Of a stretch of DNA of 64,000 bases, positions 61,111-64,000 are shown in pieces (the stretch's first letter is position 1; every line of letters begins with the position of its first letter). Location: NCBI GenBank assembly GCA_944474755.1, contig OX104122.1, positions 16,812,641-16,876,640 of the forward strand, read 5' to 3'. Origin of the DNA: Limnoperna fortunei. Lineage: Eukaryota > Mollusca > Bivalvia > Mytilida > Modiolidae. A program made the position numbers and the translations under genes. Below the pieces are notes generated by a model. The model searched no databases and had not been told where the DNA came from. It saw only the letters and a program-made list of their open reading frames with translations.

Positions 61111-62068
61111 TCAAAATCTTATATACATCCTGTTCTGACACTTCGGTGTATTCAAATCATACCTGTCCTTGGCAGGAGGTGGCATGCCGTTCTAATTTCG
61201 AAGCAATTAACCTACAATCTGATTAGCTTTTGAAAATGTCCGAAGATTCATACTTCAAAGTCGGCGTCTAAATGATCTAGTAATTACAATAAACAGCATG
61301 TTTGTTTACCTGCTAATTCTGTTAATTACCCATCAAAAACGAGTAATGATTTACCTGTAAAATTTTCACGTCCAGGTACAACTGCCGTTTCAAGACGTGC
61401 AAAATTGTCTACGGAATTTTTGCATGTTAAAAAAATAAATATACAAATATATCTTTTATTACAATTCTAATTTAGGTAAGTATCTAAGTTAAATAAAGAC
61501 AGATTAAAATTTGTGTCTAAAAATACTTTTATTAATACAAAGATCATTAAAACATTAAGACGTATTTGTTTATCTTATGTTGTCAGCTGGTTATTAGTCA
61601 TCGCCACAGTTTTAATACTCTTCAAAGAGCAAAGGCAGAAAAACATATTTATAAACTGGATTATTTATCATATTTACTGGATAATTACATTTATCACGTC
61701 ACAAACGCAGTCCCGTGATAAAATACTGTCAATATGGCAGCCCCCATACACAAAATTTTACCACCTTTAATCCACTGTAGAAGCGTAACGGTAAAGAATA
61801 CAATAAAGATCAAAAGGCAATTATATTTCTTTTTATTTGAAGAATAACATATCAAATTTTCATTTTTTGCTAAGTTTCCCTTTAACTACTTGACCACCGA
61901 AGCCCCTGTTATATTTGTCGTTCTTTGCGGATATTGTTGATTTTGTCAATTTTAAACGCTAAGTAACATTAAGAAAAACACCAAGCAGTTATCAAATATT
62001 TAAACTAAGATTAGAAATAAATTTGTCTGGTTTTGCTGTATGCACACCATATAATGTTTATGAAAGTA
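61111..62068. other. Unassigned spacer
   Basis: AT-rich and without recognised gene. A GTAAGT at 61475 follows a TTAG, but no supported exon lies there. Confidence 0.4.
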
Positions 62069-62073
62069 ACGTA

Positions 62074-62342
62074 CAGGCGCGAAGCTGCTATACGCGAGTA
62101 CGCAGCTGAATCCACATTATTTTGACAAAAAAAAATTTTTTTTTGAAATAAACGAAAGTAAAGCTATTCATCTCCATTTTTATGCTAAAATAAATGGATT
62201 TTCGTTGGTCAAGAAAGCTCTCCGGAGGCCCCAAAACGCACCAAATTGCACCATTTATTTCAAAATTTTCAGGGGGGCATGCCCCTTGACCCCCCCTAGA
62301 TTATTTTGAATCCACATTCTTAATAGGCTAGCTACGCGCCTG
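62074..62342. mobile_element. Second CAGGCGCG-family TIR element, 5-bp TSD
   Basis: It begins CAGGCGCGAAGCT and ends AGCTACGCGCCTG at 62342. The direct repeat ACGTA flanks it at 62069-62073 and 62343-62347. Direct copies of GAATCCACATT lie near both ends (62109, 62308), and the interior has GGGGGGCATGCCCC. Ends, TSD length and GC-rich core match the element at 26714-27076. Confidence 0.82.
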
Positions 62343-62461
62343 ACGTATACGCGTTGATATGTCCTTTCGGTCTGTTATGACGTATGCCCTTTGATATGCC
62401 CTGTCGGTTTATTATGTGAATTTTGTTCATTTATACCGTGACATGTATACAACAAAGTATA

Positions 62462-62500
62462 AATTATTGCTGGACGTTAAACAACAATCAATCAATCAAG
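62462..62500 (+). mobile_element. SINE 3' tail fragment
   Basis: ATTGCTGGACGTTAAACAAC followed by AATCAATCAATCAA is the typical 3' end of mollusc tRNA-derived SINEs. No head or core is recognisable upstream, so it is probably a 5'-truncated or decayed copy. Confidence 0.65.
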
Positions 62501-62694
62501 TATAGATTATTTGTTGTTATGTAAAGTAATCAATTATATTATGTTGAAGGTCAAACATCGACAAATACCGAGACTATGCTACACTGGATATGCATCATAA
62601 CGATTAATCTTGTTATTATCTAAAGTGTATTTCCGCCTTCCTCCTTCTGACATTGTCACTGCTTCTCTGTCTATATTCATAGTGTTGTTCCCCT

Positions 62695-63115
62695 TCCTCT
62701 AGACTATGCCATACCATATCCATATTGTAGCTCCCATACTCGGCTGATCAATAAATAACATCCCGTAACTATACTGTAGTCCCGACATACCCCCTTGCTC
62801 CAGACTATACCATCCCGTATCCATATTGTAGCCCCGACATACCCCATTGCTCCAGACTATTCCATCCCATATCCATATTTTAGCCACACATACCCCCTTG
62901 CTCCAGACTATACCATCCAATATCTATATTGTAGCCCCACATACTCCCTTGCTCGAGACTATACCATCCCATATATTGTAGCCTCGACATACCCCCTAGC
63001 TCCAGACTCTACCATCCCATACGTTTATTGTAGCCCCATATACCCCCCTTGCTCCAGACCTTTACCATCCAATATGCATATTGTAGCCCCACATTCCCCC
63101 TTGCTCTAGACTCAT
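62695..63115. repeat. ~51-bp minisatellite, 8 copies
   Basis: The unit is CCCCCTTGCTCCAGACTATA, CCATCCCATATCCATATTGT, AGCCCCGACATA with length variation (one copy lost about 8 bp near 62960). It lies in the intron about 200 bp before the DCX exon. Confidence 0.93.
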
Positions 63116-63317
63116 TTACGTCTTAGACTCTATCAATACTCAAACTCTTGTTTGAATATCATTGGATTTTCAGTCTGTATCCATACTTTAGCCCGTTGTT
63201 TACACTGTTGAGTAGGTAGGTTATCGCTTATTATAAGTTTTTATATGAAGTACGTAATAAAGTAATTAACTGACTACTATTTAGTTTTGTGTTAATTGTC
63301 TATTTCGTTGTTTACAG
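63116..63317 (+). promoter_or_regulatory. Intron end and acceptor of the DCX exon
   Basis: The last 30 bases, rich in T (TTGTCTATTTCGTTGTTTACAG), form a strong polypyrimidine tract and AG acceptor at 63316-63317. Using the next AG (63318-63319 region) would put TGA in frame, so exon start 63318 is preferred. Confidence 0.8.
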
Positions 63318-64000
63318 AGTGAAATTCCTGTTGTTTCAAGTGATGAAGAAGATTTTTATCCCAACACAAAACCCGCAACCGACGTGTTTATGTCTCAAAA
63401 TCACGATCAAAACGAAATGAAACGCTATGAAACAGTTTCATCTAACAAAACGGATGATTCAAAAAAGGGCAGAAGAGTGACCTTCTTTCGAAATGGAGAC
63501 ACTAATTTTAAAGGTATCGGTGTAAGCATCAGTCAAAATGATTTCCGAAATTTCGAAACTTTATTAGTTTTCTTAAATGGAAAAATTCCCACAACAGCAG
63601 GCGTAAGGTATATTTTTTCTTTGCCTGACGGAAAAGAGATTAAAAGTGTTACAGAATTCAAGAGTGGAAGAGCTTACTTAGCTTCCAGTGTAAAGAAACC
63701 AGTTACCAACTTAGCATATGGATACTCGAGAGAGGCCAACTGGACAACTACACGTCCATCAGGTGGAAAAGTCAGAAAAGAAGAGGTTCATTTGTTCAAG
63801 AGACCTGCGTCCCCAACAGATTCACCAACAAGGAAGGCTCGTGTTATTACTGTAGAAAACAATTCGCGAAAAGAGTTCAAAGAAAAAATTATAATAGACC
63901 CACAAACGAAACAAAATTTTGAGGATATTTTGTGCATAATTGGGGATTTAATCAACATGAACGTTGATTCTTTATACACAAGAAGGAAACCTTTTAGGAA
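63318..64000 (+). CDS. DCX exon: first doublecortin domain and part of the second (continues past window)
   Basis: Open for 227 codons plus two bases to the window edge with no stop. After an acidic linker (SSDEEDFYPN, residues 7-16), residues 51-136 form a doublecortin domain: GRRVTFFRNGDTNFKGIG, then FRNFETLLVFLNGKI, GVRYIFSLPDGKEIKSVTEF and GRAYLASS. NANW-like EANWTT follows. A second DCX domain starts at about residue 174 (ARVITVENNS, then FEDILCIIGDLI and LYTRRK) and runs off the end. Tandem DCX domains bind between microtubule protofilaments and stabilise microtubules in DCX, DCLK and DCDC2/RP1-type proteins. I cannot tell which subfamily this is, since no kinase or other C-terminal region is in view. 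The phase-0 acceptor fits the donors at 39790, 48826, 51060 and 53245. Confidence 0.93.

Noticed and set aside
63788..63979. 63-codon minus-strand frame
   Set aside because: It is the shadow of the DCX exon on the plus strand.

Overview
The window looks like AT-rich nuclear DNA of a marine mollusc, most likely a bivalve (an inference). It has spliced exons with GT..AG borders, tRNA-derived SINEs with the mollusc-style tail (GCTGGACGTTAAACAACAATC-like, 59.7 and 62.5 kb), many fold-back and TIR elements, and a very heavy load of minisatellites. There are no bacterial operons, rRNA genes or CRISPR arrays.

The only confident protein-coding gene is a plus-strand doublecortin (DCX) domain gene. 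Its 3'-most visible exon (63318 to window end) encodes a complete first DCX domain and most of a second. Upstream lie candidate alternative 5' exons: a 16-codon start exon (28262-28309), a 301-codon internal exon that needs an upstream start (38888-39790), and three ATG-bearing exons (46316-48826, 50782-51060, 52952-53245). All have donor sites in phase 0 and the DCX exon has a phase-0 acceptor, so each could be joined in frame to the same microtubule-binding core. This looks like one gene with several promoters and exchangeable, mostly disordered N-termini.

Layout: 0.3-0.9 kb 32-bp minisatellite; 2.8-12.3 kb a 9.5-kb array of about 180 copies of a 52/53-bp unit; 12.4-13.7 kb 56-bp array; 14-18.6 kb a nest of tRNA-derived SINEs, fold-backs and a complete 1.1-kb TIR element with 6-bp TSD, inverted palindromic 21-bp arrays and a transposase-like N-terminal remnant; 18.65-23.09 kb a 4.4-kb TIR-bounded element holding a hairpin minisatellite, a CTT tract and four nearly identical 1-kb units; 23-28 kb mostly plain sequence with a 5-bp-TSD element; 28.3-63.3 kb the candidate DCX gene region, whose introns carry at least nine unrelated minisatellites (30, 57, 36, 30, 24, ~70, 60, 41/59 and ~51 bp); 63.3-64 kb the DCX exon.

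By rough addition close to half of the window is tandem repeat. Many repeat periods are multiples of three, so long open frames run through them on one or both strands; I treat these as repeat artefacts, not genes.
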